Part shown: piece by piece, positions 51,486-61,333 of the stretch
Layout: each line of letters opens with the position of its first letter
Position numbering within the stretch: the stretch's first letter is position 1
From: JBNAVY01 sp049700195
Lineage (GTDB): Bacteria; Bacillota; Thermoanaerobacteria; Thermoanaerobacterales; Thermoanaerobacteraceae
Assembly (NCBI GenBank): GCA_049700195.1
Contig: JBNAVY010000004.1
Location: 16,984-80,983, forward strand
Direction: 5' to 3'
DNA length: 64,000 bases
The notes under the pieces: generated by a model
Databases searched by the model: none
What the model was told of the DNA's origin: nothing
The model's input: only the letters and a program-made list of their open reading frames with translations
Program-made: the position numbers and the translations under genes

Positions 51486-51671
51486 GATTGCTATACAATA
51501 TTAAGATTAAAAATTGTACAAACCTATTTTATTTTAGCATTATTTTTCCCCAAAGTCAATGTTTACATTACATTTTCTTAACTTTTTTAATCTTTTCTTA
51601 ATATATTTTATGAAAAATTTATAATATAAGTTACAAAACTAGTATATTTTTTAAAAAATCAATAAATTATA

Positions 51672-51707
51672 TATAAATATAAAAGCAGGCAATTGATAGC
51701 CTACTTT
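51672..51707 (-). terminator. Probable terminator after tRNA-Leu
   Basis: AAAGTAGGC / GCCTGCTTT stem (one G-U) with loop TATCAATT, followed by TATATTTATAT on the minus strand; the U-tract is interrupted. Confidence 0.6.
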
Positions 51708-51726
51708 ATTTTCAATAAAGAATATA

Positions 51727-51812
51727 TGGTGCGGGCGGTGGGACTTGAACCCACACGAGATTTTCTCACATGCCCCTCAAACATGCCTGTCTGCCTATTC
51801 CAGCACGCCCGC
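51727..51812 (-). tRNA. tRNA-Leu (anticodon GAG)
   Basis: An 86-nt class II tRNA with encoded CCA. Acceptor GCGGGCG/CGCCCGC, anticodon stem CATGT/GCATG with loop TTGAGGG, long variable arm TGAGAAAATCTCGT and T-arm GTGGGTTCAAGTCCCAC. Confidence 0.95.
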
Positions 51813-51840
51813 AAAATTTTGTTTTCGAATCACATAAAAG

Positions 51841-51869
51841 ATTATATAATCTTTTTATATTTGTGTCAA
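51841..51869 (-). promoter_or_regulatory. Consensus promoter of tRNA-Leu
   Basis: On the minus strand TTGACA (51864-51869) and TATAAT (51841-51846) are spaced by exactly 17 bp, a perfect sigma-A consensus, 29 bp upstream of the tRNA. Confidence 0.9.
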
Positions 51870-51890
51870 TACCCTTTAACAGCTTTAATC

Positions 51891-53477
51891 TTATCTTTTT
51901 ATAAACCAATTTTCAATATTATTAAATATATTAAAAGAAATAGGATTTATATTTATAATATTATTATATGCCATAACAGCACTATCTTTATAAAATAAAC
52001 CTATAAAAGGCTGGTTATACATCAAAAAACTTTCTAATTTATGATAATCAACTTTTAAATCCTTTTCATTATTACTCTTAAAAATACTATTATAAATATT
52101 ATCAAGTTGTGGATCACTATAAAACATAAAATTATCACTGGCATTTGTCATAAGTTCTGAAGATAAATCCTGATTATAGGCCAAATGCCATTCCATTAAT
52201 GCTATATCATAATTTCCGCTATATATTGATTTTACTAAATCATCCCACTTTTTTGGAATTATATTAATTTGTATTCCTATATTATTCAAATCATTTTTTA
52301 TATATTGTGCTGTCTTCATTAAATCTGGGCTATTGCTATTTACAGCTAAATTAAACACAAGATTAATTTTTTGATTATTTCTTATACCATTGTTTAAAAT
52401 CCAACCCGAATTTTCCAGGATTTTATCAGATAATTTGTAGTCAAATTCATTGCTTTTTAGATTATTATCCCAAAGCCAACTATCAGGCCTTATTGCTATT
52501 TGTGACTTTATTCCATGATTAAAATAAATTTCTTTAAGTATTTTATCTATATTAATACCAAAAGAAAAAGCACGCCTAACATTGATGTCATTTAATGCAG
52601 AATTTTTATGATTTATTGCTAGAAAAACGTAATTTTGTGTTATATATTTGTATACATTCACATCTGGATTTTCCTTATATTTATCCCAGTCAATATCACT
52701 AACAAAGGTGAAATCTCCTTCCCTACTCTGGAAAGAAGTTATAGAAGCATTTTCATCTGGAACAATCTTAAATATTATATTATCAATATGTGGGGGTTGT
52801 TTTCTATAATATGAATTTTTTTCAAATACAACCTCTCTGTTAATATTGTATAATGAAATTTTATAAGGTCCTGTCCCAATTGGAATTATATCTTTATTTA
52901 AAATATCCGCCTTGTCTTTAAACTGATGTTCAGCCATAATAGGAAAGGTAAAAAACATAACTGGATTTGCTACAGGTTTTTTTAAAGAAATATCAAATTC
53001 ATAATCACCATTTGTTTTATATGAAGAAACGTAATTTGTAATAATATCCTTATAAGGACTTGTAGAATTTTTATCTAAAAACCCATCAAAGGTAAATTTT
53101 ACATCCGAAGAAGTAAATGGCTTACCATCCTGCCATTTTACATCTTTATTTAAATAAAATTTTATATCATTACCGCTTATATCCCAATTTACTGCTAATT
53201 GAGGAACAGCTTTTAACATTTCATTTATAGTAACTAAACCTTCTAAAGAAAGATTCAATATCTGTTTAACTCTTTCATTATTATTTAGAAAAGGATTTAG
53301 TGTTTCAAAAGCCGTAATATTTGCTTTTAAAGTACCACCTTCAACAGGCTGCATTATTTCATCAGTAGTTTGACCTGTATTGCTTTTTTCGTTACTATTT
53401 GGTAACTTTATCTTTTTTTCACTACATCCAGTAAAAAGAAATATTAAAATAAAACATAACAAAAAAATCTTTTTCAT
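51891..53477 (-). CDS. ABC transporter solute-binding lipoprotein (family 5, oligopeptide/nickel type)
   Basis: A 528-aa lipoprotein; MKKIFLLCFILIFLFTGCSE gives a signal with lipobox FTGC. The family 5 fold is shown by LEGLVTINEMLKAVPQLAVNW, DVKWQDGKPFTSSDVKFTFDG, IPIGTGPYKISLY and NVRRAFSFGINIDKILKEI. Such proteins bind peptides, nickel or related solutes. No permease or ATPase genes are adjacent, so it is an orphan receptor. TGGAG precedes the ATG at 53477. Confidence 0.9.
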   Translation of the reverse strand: MKKIFLLCFILIFLFTGCSEKKIKLPNSNEKSNTGQTTDEIMQPVEGGTLKANITAFETLNPFLNNNERVKQILNLSLEGLVTINEMLKAVPQLAVNWDISGNDIKFYLNKDVKWQDGKPFTSSDVKFTFDGFLDKNSTSPYKDIITNYVSSYKTNGDYEFDISLKKPVANPVMFFTFPIMAEHQFKDKADILNKDIIPIGTGPYKISLYNINREVVFEKNSYYRKQPPHIDNIIFKIVPDENASITSFQSREGDFTFVSDIDWDKYKENPDVNVYKYITQNYVFLAINHKNSALNDINVRRAFSFGINIDKILKEIYFNHGIKSQIAIRPDSWLWDNNLKSNEFDYKLSDKILENSGWILNNGIRNNQKINLVFNLAVNSNSPDLMKTAQYIKNDLNNIGIQINIIPKKWDDLVKSIYSGNYDIALMEWHLAYNQDLSSELMTNASDNFMFYSDPQLDNIYNSIFKSNNEKDLKVDYHKLESFLMYNQPFIGLFYKDSAVMAYNNIININPISFNIFNNIENWFIKR

Positions 53478-53494
53478 TGACAACCAGCTCCAGG

Positions 53495-54529
53495 TTATTT
53501 TAACTTTTTAAGTTTCTTATTTTCAATAATGCCTGGTATTCTACCCCTTTTTGCAATAGGTTCTCCATTTACCTCTTTTATATCCATGGTCATATCAATT
53601 GGCTGAGCATCAGATATATAACTACCCACACCAAAAGCATCTGCACCACTTTTGGACAATTCTAAGACTCTCTCTGGGTTAAGACCTCCTGATACGATTA
53701 TTTTAACATTGTTATATCCTTTTTGATCCAATCTTTTCCTTAGCTCATATACAAGATTAGGAGTAACTCCTCCTCTTTCTGATGGAGTATCCAGTCTTAT
53801 TCCATAAAGTCTATCTCCTAAAAGCTCAGCTACCCTTAGAGATTCTTCAACCTCATCTTTAAAAGTATCAACAAGTATAGTTATTTTTTCATCTTCTGGG
53901 GTTATCTCCATATATGCTTTAGAAACTCTTAATGTATCTTTAGCAATTAAAAAAGCTGCGTGAGGAACTGTACCTTTGGGTTCTTTCCCTTTTAATTTTG
54001 CCCCTAAAATACAACTTGCATCATCAGCTCCACCCACTAATGCTGCTCTTTCCATAACAGGTGCTACTGCTGGATGAACATGCCTTGCACCAAAACATAA
54101 AAGTGGTTTTCCCATAGCTACATCTTTTAATTCTTTTGCGGCTGTCGCCCATCCAGAAGAACTTGCTAATATACCTAAAATTACAGTTTCGAATACACCA
54201 AAACTGCTGTATGGTCCTCTTATTCTCATTACTGTATCTTTAGCCTCAAATGTATCTCCTTCTTCTATTGACCATATTTCTACATCTTTGTCTTTTAATA
54301 TACTCATGACTTCAGGTAAACCTGCAAAAACGCCACTTTTCCTTCCAAAAATCTCTGCAGTTACTATAGTATCCTGAATACCCAAATGTTCTAAAATATC
54401 TTGTGTACGTAAAAAATAAACATCTGTAGTAAATGCTCTTTTTATTTCTTCATGGGTAGCAGAAAAAAACTCCCTTTCTTTATTAACTTTTACTTCATCT
54501 AAATCTTTGAGATTTTTTAATATCTTCAT
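53495..54529 (-). CDS. pncB: Nicotinate phosphoribosyltransferase
   Basis: A 344-aa enzyme making nicotinate mononucleotide from nicotinate and PRPP. Characteristic: CFGARHVHPAVAPVMERAAL, GGADDASCILGAKLKGKEPKG, ILVDTFKDEVEES, GIRLDTPSERGG and VSGGLNPERV with GADAFGVGSYI. The shorter length matches the archaeal/clostridial subfamily. It feeds NadD in NAD salvage. Confidence 0.92.
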   Translation of the reverse strand: MKILKNLKDLDEVKVNKEREFFSATHEEIKRAFTTDVYFLRTQDILEHLGIQDTIVTAEIFGRKSGVFAGLPEVMSILKDKDVEIWSIEEGDTFEAKDTVMRIRGPYSSFGVFETVILGILASSSGWATAAKELKDVAMGKPLLCFGARHVHPAVAPVMERAALVGGADDASCILGAKLKGKEPKGTVPHAAFLIAKDTLRVSKAYMEITPEDEKITILVDTFKDEVEESLRVAELLGDRLYGIRLDTPSERGGVTPNLVYELRKRLDQKGYNNVKIIVSGGLNPERVLELSKSGADAFGVGSYISDAQPIDMTMDIKEVNGEPIAKRGRIPGIIENKKLKKLK

Positions 54530-54631
54530 TTGTTTCCTCCCTCTTAAGTTTAGGTATTATTAATCCCTCATAGTCAAATATTATTATACCAGCAAAAATT
54601 AAAATTTTCGATATACTTTATTAAAAAACAT

Positions 54632-55192
54632 TTATTTGTTTTCATAAATATATTTATAAATCTTATATGCCGTAAATACTTTTTTTAAATACTTATCTGT
54701 TTCTGGAAAAGGCACCTTGTGAAGACTTTTACCATTCGTTGAAAAACGCTTATCTTTTAACCAGTTATCAACATTGCTACTTCCACCATTATAAGCGGCT
54801 ACAGCTAAATGAATATTATTGTCAAAAAGTCTTAAAAGATAACCTAAATACCAAGTCCCAATTTGAATATTATATTTTGGAACAAAAAGCATATTGTCAT
54901 TGTAATCCTTTATGCCTATATTTTTAGCTACCCATCTGCCTGTTTCTGGTAATATCTGCATTAAACCAACAGCATTTTTATTTGATATTACATTGGGATT
55001 AAATCCACTTTCTGCATATATAACAGCAAAAACCAAATAAGGATCTACTTTATATTCTTTTGAATAATAAATTACCTGCTCTTTATATTTAAGAGGATAT
55101 AATTTTTTTGTAATATAGTGAGTATTAAATTCAAATCCTATAATCAAAAATAAAGTTATTAATATTAAAATTGTTTTTTTCCCTCTATTCAA
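54632..55192 (-). CDS. Membrane-anchored lytic transglycosylase (SLT domain)
   Basis: A 186-aa protein with an N-terminal signal anchor (about 6-24) and an SLT domain with FAVIYAESGFNPNVIS (catalytic Glu), NAVGLMQILPETG and LAVAAYNGGSSNVDNWL. It cleaves the glycan backbone of peptidoglycan. It lies directly downstream of coaE (22 nt apart), as in many clostridia. Confidence 0.92.
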   Translation of the reverse strand: MNRGKKTILILITLFLIIGFEFNTHYITKKLYPLKYKEQVIYYSKEYKVDPYLVFAVIYAESGFNPNVISNKNAVGLMQILPETGRWVAKNIGIKDYNDNMLFVPKYNIQIGTWYLGYLLRLFDNNIHLAVAAYNGGSSNVDNWLKDKRFSTNGKSLHKVPFPETDKYLKKVFTAYKIYKYIYENK

Positions 55193-55214
55193 AATAACTC
55201 CTCCGATAAAAAAC

Positions 55215-55811
55215 TTAAGTTGTAAACCTGCCCCAAAATAAATTCACTTGTTTTTCTATTGCCTTAAAGTCTTTACAATTATTTATAATAAAATCAGCAT
55301 ACTTCATTTTATCTTCCAAAGGCATTTGGCTTTTTATTCGATTAACAGCATCTTCATATGTTATCTTATCTCTTTCCATTACTCTTTTTATCTGGGTTTT
55401 AGAATCAACTACAACCAACCATACTTCATCAACTAATTTATGCATCTCCATTTCAATTAATAATGCAGCATCAAGAATTATAGCTTTTTGATGAGATTTT
55501 AGTCTTTCTTCCTTAATCTTTTCCTTTATTTTTTTTATAATTTCTGGATGAGTTATATCATTTAATTTTTTTAGGCTTTCTTTATCTGCAAAAACCAAAT
55601 TTCCAAGCTTTTTTCTGTTAATTTCACCATCTGCAAGAAGTATATCTTCATTAAAATACTTTACTATCATATTATATGCAACATTTCCCTTAGACATTAT
55701 TTCTCTTGAAACAATATCTGCATCAATAATTACTGCCCCCAACCTTTTCAATATTTTTGATACTGTGCTTTTACCAGAACCTATTCCACCAGTTAATCCT
55801 ATAACCTCCAT
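55215..55811 (-). CDS. coaE: Dephospho-CoA kinase
   Basis: A 198-aa P-loop kinase for the last step of CoA synthesis. MEVIGLTGGIGSGKSTVSK holds the P-loop, DADIVSREIM the substrate Asp, and HPEIIKKIKEK and DAALLIEMEMHKLVDEVWLV follow. GAGGTGATATTT precedes the ATG at 55811. It is adjacent to polA, the usual order. Confidence 0.96.
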   Translation of the reverse strand: MEVIGLTGGIGSGKSTVSKILKRLGAVIIDADIVSREIMSKGNVAYNMIVKYFNEDILLADGEINRKKLGNLVFADKESLKKLNDITHPEIIKKIKEKIKEERLKSHQKAIILDAALLIEMEMHKLVDEVWLVVVDSKTQIKRVMERDKITYEDAVNRIKSQMPLEDKMKYADFIINNCKDFKAIEKQVNLFWGRFTT

Positions 55812-55821
55812 AAATATCACC

Positions 55822-58434
55822 TCACTTAGCTAATAACCAATTACTACCTGCCCCAACATCTACAATTAAAGGAACCTTAAGTTTAATGACATTTTCCATA
55901 TTAAATTTAAGCAGCTGTTTTATTTCTTCTACTTCATCTTTAACAGCATCAATTATAAGTTCATCATGTACCTGAAGAATAAGCTTGGAATCAAAATTTT
56001 TTGCTTTTAATTCATAAAAAACTTTTGTCATAGCCATTTTAATAATATCAGCAGCACTTCCCTGTATAGGAGCATTCATAGCCATTCTTTCTCCAAAGGA
56101 CCTTTGGTTAAAGTTTTTAGAATTTATTTCTGGTATATATCTTCTTCTATTCATTATTGTTACAACATATCCATTCTCTCTTCCGAATTTTATTATATTA
56201 TCAATATATTCTCTTACACCTTTATATCTCTCAAAATAATTGTTAATATATTCTTTAGCTTCTTTTCTGGATATTTTTAAATCCTTTGAGAGCCCATAAT
56301 CACTAATACCATATATTATTCCAAAATTTACAGCTTTGGCAGCTCTTCTCATTTCTTTTGTTACAGAATCAAGAGGTACTTTAAAAACTTCTGATGCAGT
56401 TCGTAAATGTATATCTTCATTTTTAACAAAGGATTCTATTAGTTTTTCATCACCTGATACATGTGCCAAAACCCTTAATTCAATCTGTGAATAATCTGCT
56501 GATACTATATAACCATCTTTAGTACTTGGAATAAAAGCACGCCTTATCTGCTTTCCAAATTCCTCTCTTATCGGTATGTTTTGCAAATTAGGTTCAATGC
56601 TGCTAATGCGTCCAGTAGCTGTAACTATTTGCTTAAAATTCGAATGTACTTTATCTTCTTCATCCAATAAAGGAATAAAACCATCTATATATGTTGATTT
56701 TAACTTAGTAAGCTGCCTATATTCTATTATTTCATTTACTATTTCATTATATGGTATTAATTGCTCTAATACTTCTATATCAGTTGAATAACCAGTTTTA
56801 GTCTTTTTAATAACTGGCAGATTTAACTTTTCAAACAAAAACTCACCAAGTTGTTTGGTAGAATTAACGTTAAATTCATATCCGGCTTCGTCAAAGATTT
56901 TTCTTAAAATCTCTTCGATCCTTTTTTCAATTTTTTGAGATAATTCTTTTAGAACACCTTTATCTAATTTAAAACCATAGACCTCCATAGATTTTAAAAC
57001 TTCAACAAGGGGCATCTCAATGTCATAAAATAGTTTATCCATATCCATCTCACGCAAAAATTCTATTAGCTTATTATTAAGTGCTAATAAATTTGAAGCT
57101 CTTTCACATAAAAAATCAGCAATAACAGGTTCTTCTATTTCTTCAGAATTTTTAATGCTTTTACCTTTCCCAAAAATATCTTCATAAGATACAACATCAA
57201 TTTTTAAATATTTTTTTAAAATCCTATCAAGATTATAACTGGATTCAGAAGGATTTAAAAGATAAGCCATAATTGAAGTATCTACATATTTGCTTTTTAA
57301 CTCAACACCTTCATAAGAGAGAATAACTAAAAAATCTTTTATATCATGGCTTATATAAGTAATTGCATCATTTGAGAATATATCTTTTATTTCTTTTAAA
57401 TTTTTAACATTCAGATAAACTGTTTTATTTTTAAAAGAAAATGCAATACTTTTTACTTTATTATTAAAAATAAGAGGATAAAATGCAACAATATCATTTT
57501 CTTTTATTAAATTCAATAAATCCTCAAGCAATGCTTTCTCCCACTTTTTTATAACTATTTCAGATGTGACTTCAGCTTTTTCTTTTATATCATTTAACAA
57601 ACTTGAAAATTCAAGTTTGTTAAATATTTGCGTTAATTTTTCTGTATCATATGGTTTTGTCTTATAATCTTCAAAATTTAGTTCAATAGGTATGTCTCTT
57701 TCTATAGTAGCTAATTTCTTGCTTAAAATAGCCTGCTCAATATTATTTTCAATATTTTCTTTTATTTTTCCTTTTAAACTATCAGTATTCTCAATTAAAT
57801 TTTCAATAGAGCCAAAATCTTTTAATAATTTTATAGCTGTCTTTTCTCCAATATTAGGAACCCCAGGTATATTATCTGATTTATCCCCCATCAAGCCTTT
57901 CAAATCAATAAACTGTTCAGGAGTTACTTCATATCTTTCAAAAACTGCTTTTTCATCAAATATTTCCATTTGAGAAATTCCTTTTTTATTTATTTTCACT
58001 TTTGTATTTGGGGAAACAAGCTGCAGTGCATCCCTATCGCCAGTAACTATAAGAACATTAATTCCCTTACTTTCGGCGATTTTTGAAACTGTGCCAATAA
58101 TGTCATCTGCTTCATAGCCATCTAATTCAAGAGATTTTATATTAAATCCATCAATAATTTCCTTTAATATATCAACTTGTTCAGATAATTCTTCAGGCAT
58201 CGACTGTCTTTGTGCTTTATATTCTTTATATTCTTTATGCCTGAATGTTGGAGCTTTCTTATCAAAAGCAACTGCAATATAATCTGGTTTTTCTTCTTTT
58301 AGCAATCTAATAAGCATCATTGTAAAACCATAAACAGCATTTGTATGAAGCCCTTCGCTATTAGTTAAAAGTGGAAGAGCATAATAAGCTCTGTACATTA
58401 GACTGTTACCATCAATAATCAAAAATTTAGACAT
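55822..58434 (-). CDS. polA: DNA polymerase I
   Basis: 870 aa starting MSKFLIIDGNSLMYRAYYAL at ATG 58434, behind GGGAG. An N-terminal 5'-3' exonuclease (about 1-290, VTGDRDALQL, LMGDKSDNIPGVPNIGEKTA) is followed by a degenerate 3'-5' exonuclease domain (about 310-470) lacking the DxE metal motif. The polymerase domain has motif A DYSQIELRVLAHVSGD, motif B RRAAKAVNFGIIYG and motif C QVHDELII. Proofreading is therefore probably absent, as in other thermophile/Firmicute Pol I enzymes. Confidence 0.96.
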   Translation of the reverse strand: MSKFLIIDGNSLMYRAYYALPLLTNSEGLHTNAVYGFTMMLIRLLKEEKPDYIAVAFDKKAPTFRHKEYKEYKAQRQSMPEELSEQVDILKEIIDGFNIKSLELDGYEADDIIGTVSKIAESKGINVLIVTGDRDALQLVSPNTKVKINKKGISQMEIFDEKAVFERYEVTPEQFIDLKGLMGDKSDNIPGVPNIGEKTAIKLLKDFGSIENLIENTDSLKGKIKENIENNIEQAILSKKLATIERDIPIELNFEDYKTKPYDTEKLTQIFNKLEFSSLLNDIKEKAEVTSEIVIKKWEKALLEDLLNLIKENDIVAFYPLIFNNKVKSIAFSFKNKTVYLNVKNLKEIKDIFSNDAITYISHDIKDFLVILSYEGVELKSKYVDTSIMAYLLNPSESSYNLDRILKKYLKIDVVSYEDIFGKGKSIKNSEEIEEPVIADFLCERASNLLALNNKLIEFLREMDMDKLFYDIEMPLVEVLKSMEVYGFKLDKGVLKELSQKIEKRIEEILRKIFDEAGYEFNVNSTKQLGEFLFEKLNLPVIKKTKTGYSTDIEVLEQLIPYNEIVNEIIEYRQLTKLKSTYIDGFIPLLDEEDKVHSNFKQIVTATGRISSIEPNLQNIPIREEFGKQIRRAFIPSTKDGYIVSADYSQIELRVLAHVSGDEKLIESFVKNEDIHLRTASEVFKVPLDSVTKEMRRAAKAVNFGIIYGISDYGLSKDLKISRKEAKEYINNYFERYKGVREYIDNIIKFGRENGYVVTIMNRRRYIPEINSKNFNQRSFGERMAMNAPIQGSAADIIKMAMTKVFYELKAKNFDSKLILQVHDELIIDAVKDEVEEIKQLLKFNMENVIKLKVPLIVDVGAGSNWLLAK
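57593..57624. repeat. 15-bp perfect inverted repeat inside polA
   Basis: TTTAACAAACTTGAA and TTCAAGTTTGTTAAA are separated by AA. The palindrome encodes part of the linker between the 5' nuclease and degenerate exonuclease domains (NKLEFSSLLN). Confidence 0.85.
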
Positions 58435-58871
58435 TAAATCAACTCCCATTATTACTTCTTGTATCTTAATATACCTCAAAAAAAAGAAGATGTAAATTAT
58501 CATTTCCTTTTTTATAATAAATATATATTTTGTAAAGTATCACCATAACAAAATAAAAGAAAATATTAATACAATAAACATTATTTGATTTTATACAATA
58601 CTTATTTAAATTAATATTTCCCATTAAATTGTTTTATCATTTTTAACGAACGTAAAATCTGATATTTCTATATCTAAAAACTTTACTTCATTTAATAAAC
58701 GCAAAGTTAGTGAAATTGTTTTTTAAGTATTAATACACCAACCATTTAAAAAAGTTATTGAAGGAAAATAATTATTTATGTAGAATAAATAATTATAAGT
58801 AAAATATTATATAAGACAAAAACCTTTAAAATTCCTCTTAAATAAATTTACTCTAAAATGGAGTGATTAAA
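58435..58871. other. AT-rich intergenic region between polA and lytS
   Basis: 437 bp between divergent genes. No coding frame or RNA motif is recognised. The only structure seen is an 11-bp AT-only inverted repeat (58768-58778 / 58786-58796, ATAATTATTTA). It should hold both promoters, but no convincing -35/-10 pair stands out on the plus strand. GGAG lies 8 nt before the lytS ATG. Confidence 0.6.
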
Positions 58872-60611
58872 ATGTCGGAAATTTTGCCTATACTCGCTGA
58901 AAGATTTAGTATGATTGCACTTTTAGCATTTATTCTTTCTAAAGCAGATTTTTTTAAAAAGTTAATTTACAATAATCCAGTTACAAAAAAAGATTTGTTT
59001 TTTACTATATTAATTTTTGGAATTATAGGGATTTTAGGCACTTATATTGGTGTACCAATAAAAGACGCAATAGCAAATACAAGAGTTGTCGGTCCAATGG
59101 TTGCAGGATTAATAGGCGGCCCTATAGTAGGTCTTGGTGCTGGAACAATTGCTGGAATCCACAGGATTTTTTTAGGAGGATTTACATCAATACCCTGTGG
59201 TATATCGACAATTTTAGAGGGCTTAGCAGGTGGACTCATAAGAAAATTTTATAAAGGTGAGTATATACCGTGGAATTTAGCTTTTATAGCTGGTTTTATA
59301 GGTGAAGCAGTTCAAATGATAATTATTTTAGTTGTAGCCAAACCCTTCCCAAAAGCTCTCGACCTTGTTAATATAGTTGGCCTTCCTATGATGATTGTAA
59401 ATGCAACAGGCATAGCCGTTTTTATGCTTATAATAGAATCAGTATTTGATGAAAAAGAACAAATTTCAGCTAAACAGGCAAAAGCTGCCCTTGAAATAGC
59501 GACAAAAACACTACCATATCTTAGAAAAGGTTTAAATGAAGAATCTGCTTATGCGGCAGCAAAAATAATATATAATGCAACATCTGTATCTGCTGTAGCA
59601 ATAACAGATCAAGAAAAAATATTAGCTCATGTTGGACTGGCTTCTGATCATCATAAAGCTGGTATGCCAATCTTAACATATGCAACAAAAGAAGCTGTAA
59701 AAAACGGAAATATCCATATTGTTAAAACAAAAGAGGAAATTGGATGTCCTTATGAAAACTGTCCTTTAGCTTCTGCTGTTATAGTGCCACTCTTTAAATA
59801 TGAAAAACTTGTAGGGACATTAAAATTGTATAAGGGTAGTAACAAATTAAGAAATAATATTATATCCAGTACAGAAATAGAACTAGCAAAAGGATTAAGC
59901 CACCTAATGTCATATCAGATTGAAATTGCAGATGCTGAGTATCAGAGAAAATTAGCAAGTGAAGCAAAGCTTGGTGCTCTTCAGGCGCAAATTAATCCAC
60001 ATTTTTTATTTAATGCTTTAAATACTGTTATTTCTTTTATACGTACAAAACCTGATGAAGCAAGAGAACTTTTAATCAATTTAAGCGAATATTTTAGACA
60101 CAATTTAAAAAATTCTGGTAAATATATACCAATATCTCAAGAACTAAATAATATTAATTCATATTTGTATATAGAAAAATCACGATTTGGTGATAAATTA
60201 AATATAATTAAAGACATTGATAATAGCGTATTAACATATAATATACCAGCTTTTACTCTCCAACCAATAGTTGAAAACGCAGTAAGACACGGTATTTTAT
60301 ATAAACCTGATGGTGGAACTATTATAATTAAAATTAAAGATGAACAAACACAAATAAAATTTTACGTTGAAGACGATGGTATAGGAATAAAATCTGATGA
60401 ACAAAAAAAACTCTTTAAAAAGGGCTTTGGAGACGGAGCAGGTATTGGATTATATAATGTTAATGAAAGACTTATTGCTTCATTTTGTAATGAATGTTCG
60501 CTAAATATAGAAAGCAAAGAAAATATAGGAACAAAAGTATCATTCAAAATACCAAAAAATTATTTAAAAAGGAATGAAGCCTATGAAGATATTAAAAGCG
60601 TTAATTATTGA
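58872..60611 (+). CDS. LytS-family sensor histidine kinase
   Basis: 579 aa. A 5TMR-LYT membrane domain (about 5-195, GPMVAGLIGGPIVGLGAGTIAG, STILEGLAGGLI) precedes a GAF-like domain (about 210-355, with CPYENCPLASAVIVPLF) and a His_kinase region with QINPHFLFNALNTVISF (phospho-His). The HATPase has LQPIVENAVRHGI and EDDGIGI. GGAG is 8 nt before ATG 58872. Together with the LytTR regulator and CstA it matches the pyruvate-sensing BtsS/BtsR-BtsT arrangement of E. coli in design; the ligand is inferred. Confidence 0.93.
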   Translation: MSEILPILAERFSMIALLAFILSKADFFKKLIYNNPVTKKDLFFTILIFGIIGILGTYIGVPIKDAIANTRVVGPMVAGLIGGPIVGLGAGTIAGIHRIFLGGFTSIPCGISTILEGLAGGLIRKFYKGEYIPWNLAFIAGFIGEAVQMIIILVVAKPFPKALDLVNIVGLPMMIVNATGIAVFMLIIESVFDEKEQISAKQAKAALEIATKTLPYLRKGLNEESAYAAAKIIYNATSVSAVAITDQEKILAHVGLASDHHKAGMPILTYATKEAVKNGNIHIVKTKEEIGCPYENCPLASAVIVPLFKYEKLVGTLKLYKGSNKLRNNIISSTEIELAKGLSHLMSYQIEIADAEYQRKLASEAKLGALQAQINPHFLFNALNTVISFIRTKPDEARELLINLSEYFRHNLKNSGKYIPISQELNNINSYLYIEKSRFGDKLNIIKDIDNSVLTYNIPAFTLQPIVENAVRHGILYKPDGGTIIIKIKDEQTQIKFYVEDDGIGIKSDEQKKLFKKGFGDGAGIGLYNVNERLIASFCNECSLNIESKENIGTKVSFKIPKNYLKRNEAYEDIKSVNY

Positions 60612-61332
60612 TGATGAACAGCCCGCAAGAGATGAACTTAAATATTTACTCAAAGACTACAATTTCATACAAATTATTGGTGAATCTGAAAATGGTCTCG
60701 AAGCACTAAAAAAAGCAGAAGAACTTCAACCAGAAGTTATATTTTTAGACATAAATATACCAAAAATAAATGGTTGTGAGGTCGCAAAAAACCTTTCTAA
60801 TTTTAGTAAACCCCCTTATATAGTTTTTATAACAGCTTATGATATGCATGCCTTAGAAGCTTTTGAAATTGGTGCAGTTGACTACCTTTTAAAGCCAATA
60901 AGTCAACAAAGACTTTATAAATCCTTAGAAAAAATAAAACAATTTTTTATATCTTTTAATGAAAATAAAAATACATTTGAAAATAAGTTAGAAAAATTAG
61001 CAGTAGAAAAAAATGGCAGGATAAAGCTTATTAACATAAAAGAAATTATATTTGCAAAAGCTTACTCTGGAGATACTATTATAAAAACAAAAAATGATAC
61101 ATTTACTTACAAAGGTACAATAAAAAACCTTAAAGAAATATTAAATCAAGAAAATTTTTTTAGAGCTCAAAAAAGTTATATTGTAAATATTAATGAAATT
61201 ATAGAAATAATACCTTGGTTTAAAGGAACATATTGGATTATTATGAATGATGAAATAAAGACTCAGATTTCAGTTAGCAAAAATCAAATAAAAAATTTAA
61301 AACACATAGTTGGGCTATGTAAAGATAATTAA
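60583..61332 (+). CDS. LytTR-family response regulator
   Basis: 249 aa; ATG 60583 overlaps the kinase gene by 29 nt. The receiver domain (about 1-125) has IIDDEQPARDEL, phosphoacceptor Asp in VIFLDINIPKINGCEVA and DYLLKPIS. The LytTR DNA-binding domain (about 145-245) contains RIKLINIKEIIFAKAYSGDT and FFRAQKSYIVNINEIIEI. It probably controls the adjacent cstA via the direct repeat at 61334-61370. Confidence 0.94.
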   Translation: MKILKALIIDDEQPARDELKYLLKDYNFIQIIGESENGLEALKKAEELQPEVIFLDINIPKINGCEVAKNLSNFSKPPYIVFITAYDMHALEAFEIGAVDYLLKPISQQRLYKSLEKIKQFFISFNENKNTFENKLEKLAVEKNGRIKLINIKEIIFAKAYSGDTIIKTKNDTFTYKGTIKNLKEILNQENFFRAQKSYIVNINEIIEIIPWFKGTYWIIMNDEIKTQISVSKNQIKNLKHIVGLCKDN

Positions 61333-61333
61333 A

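Noticed and set aside
51693..51998. Plus-strand ORF containing VGLEPTRDFLTCPSNMP
   Set aside because: This is the well-known false translation of the complement of a tRNA-Leu gene; the tRNA at 51727-51812 explains it.
54739..54927. 62-aa plus-strand ORF opposite the lytic transglycosylase
   Set aside because: Antisense to the SLT catalytic domain without any ribosome binding site.
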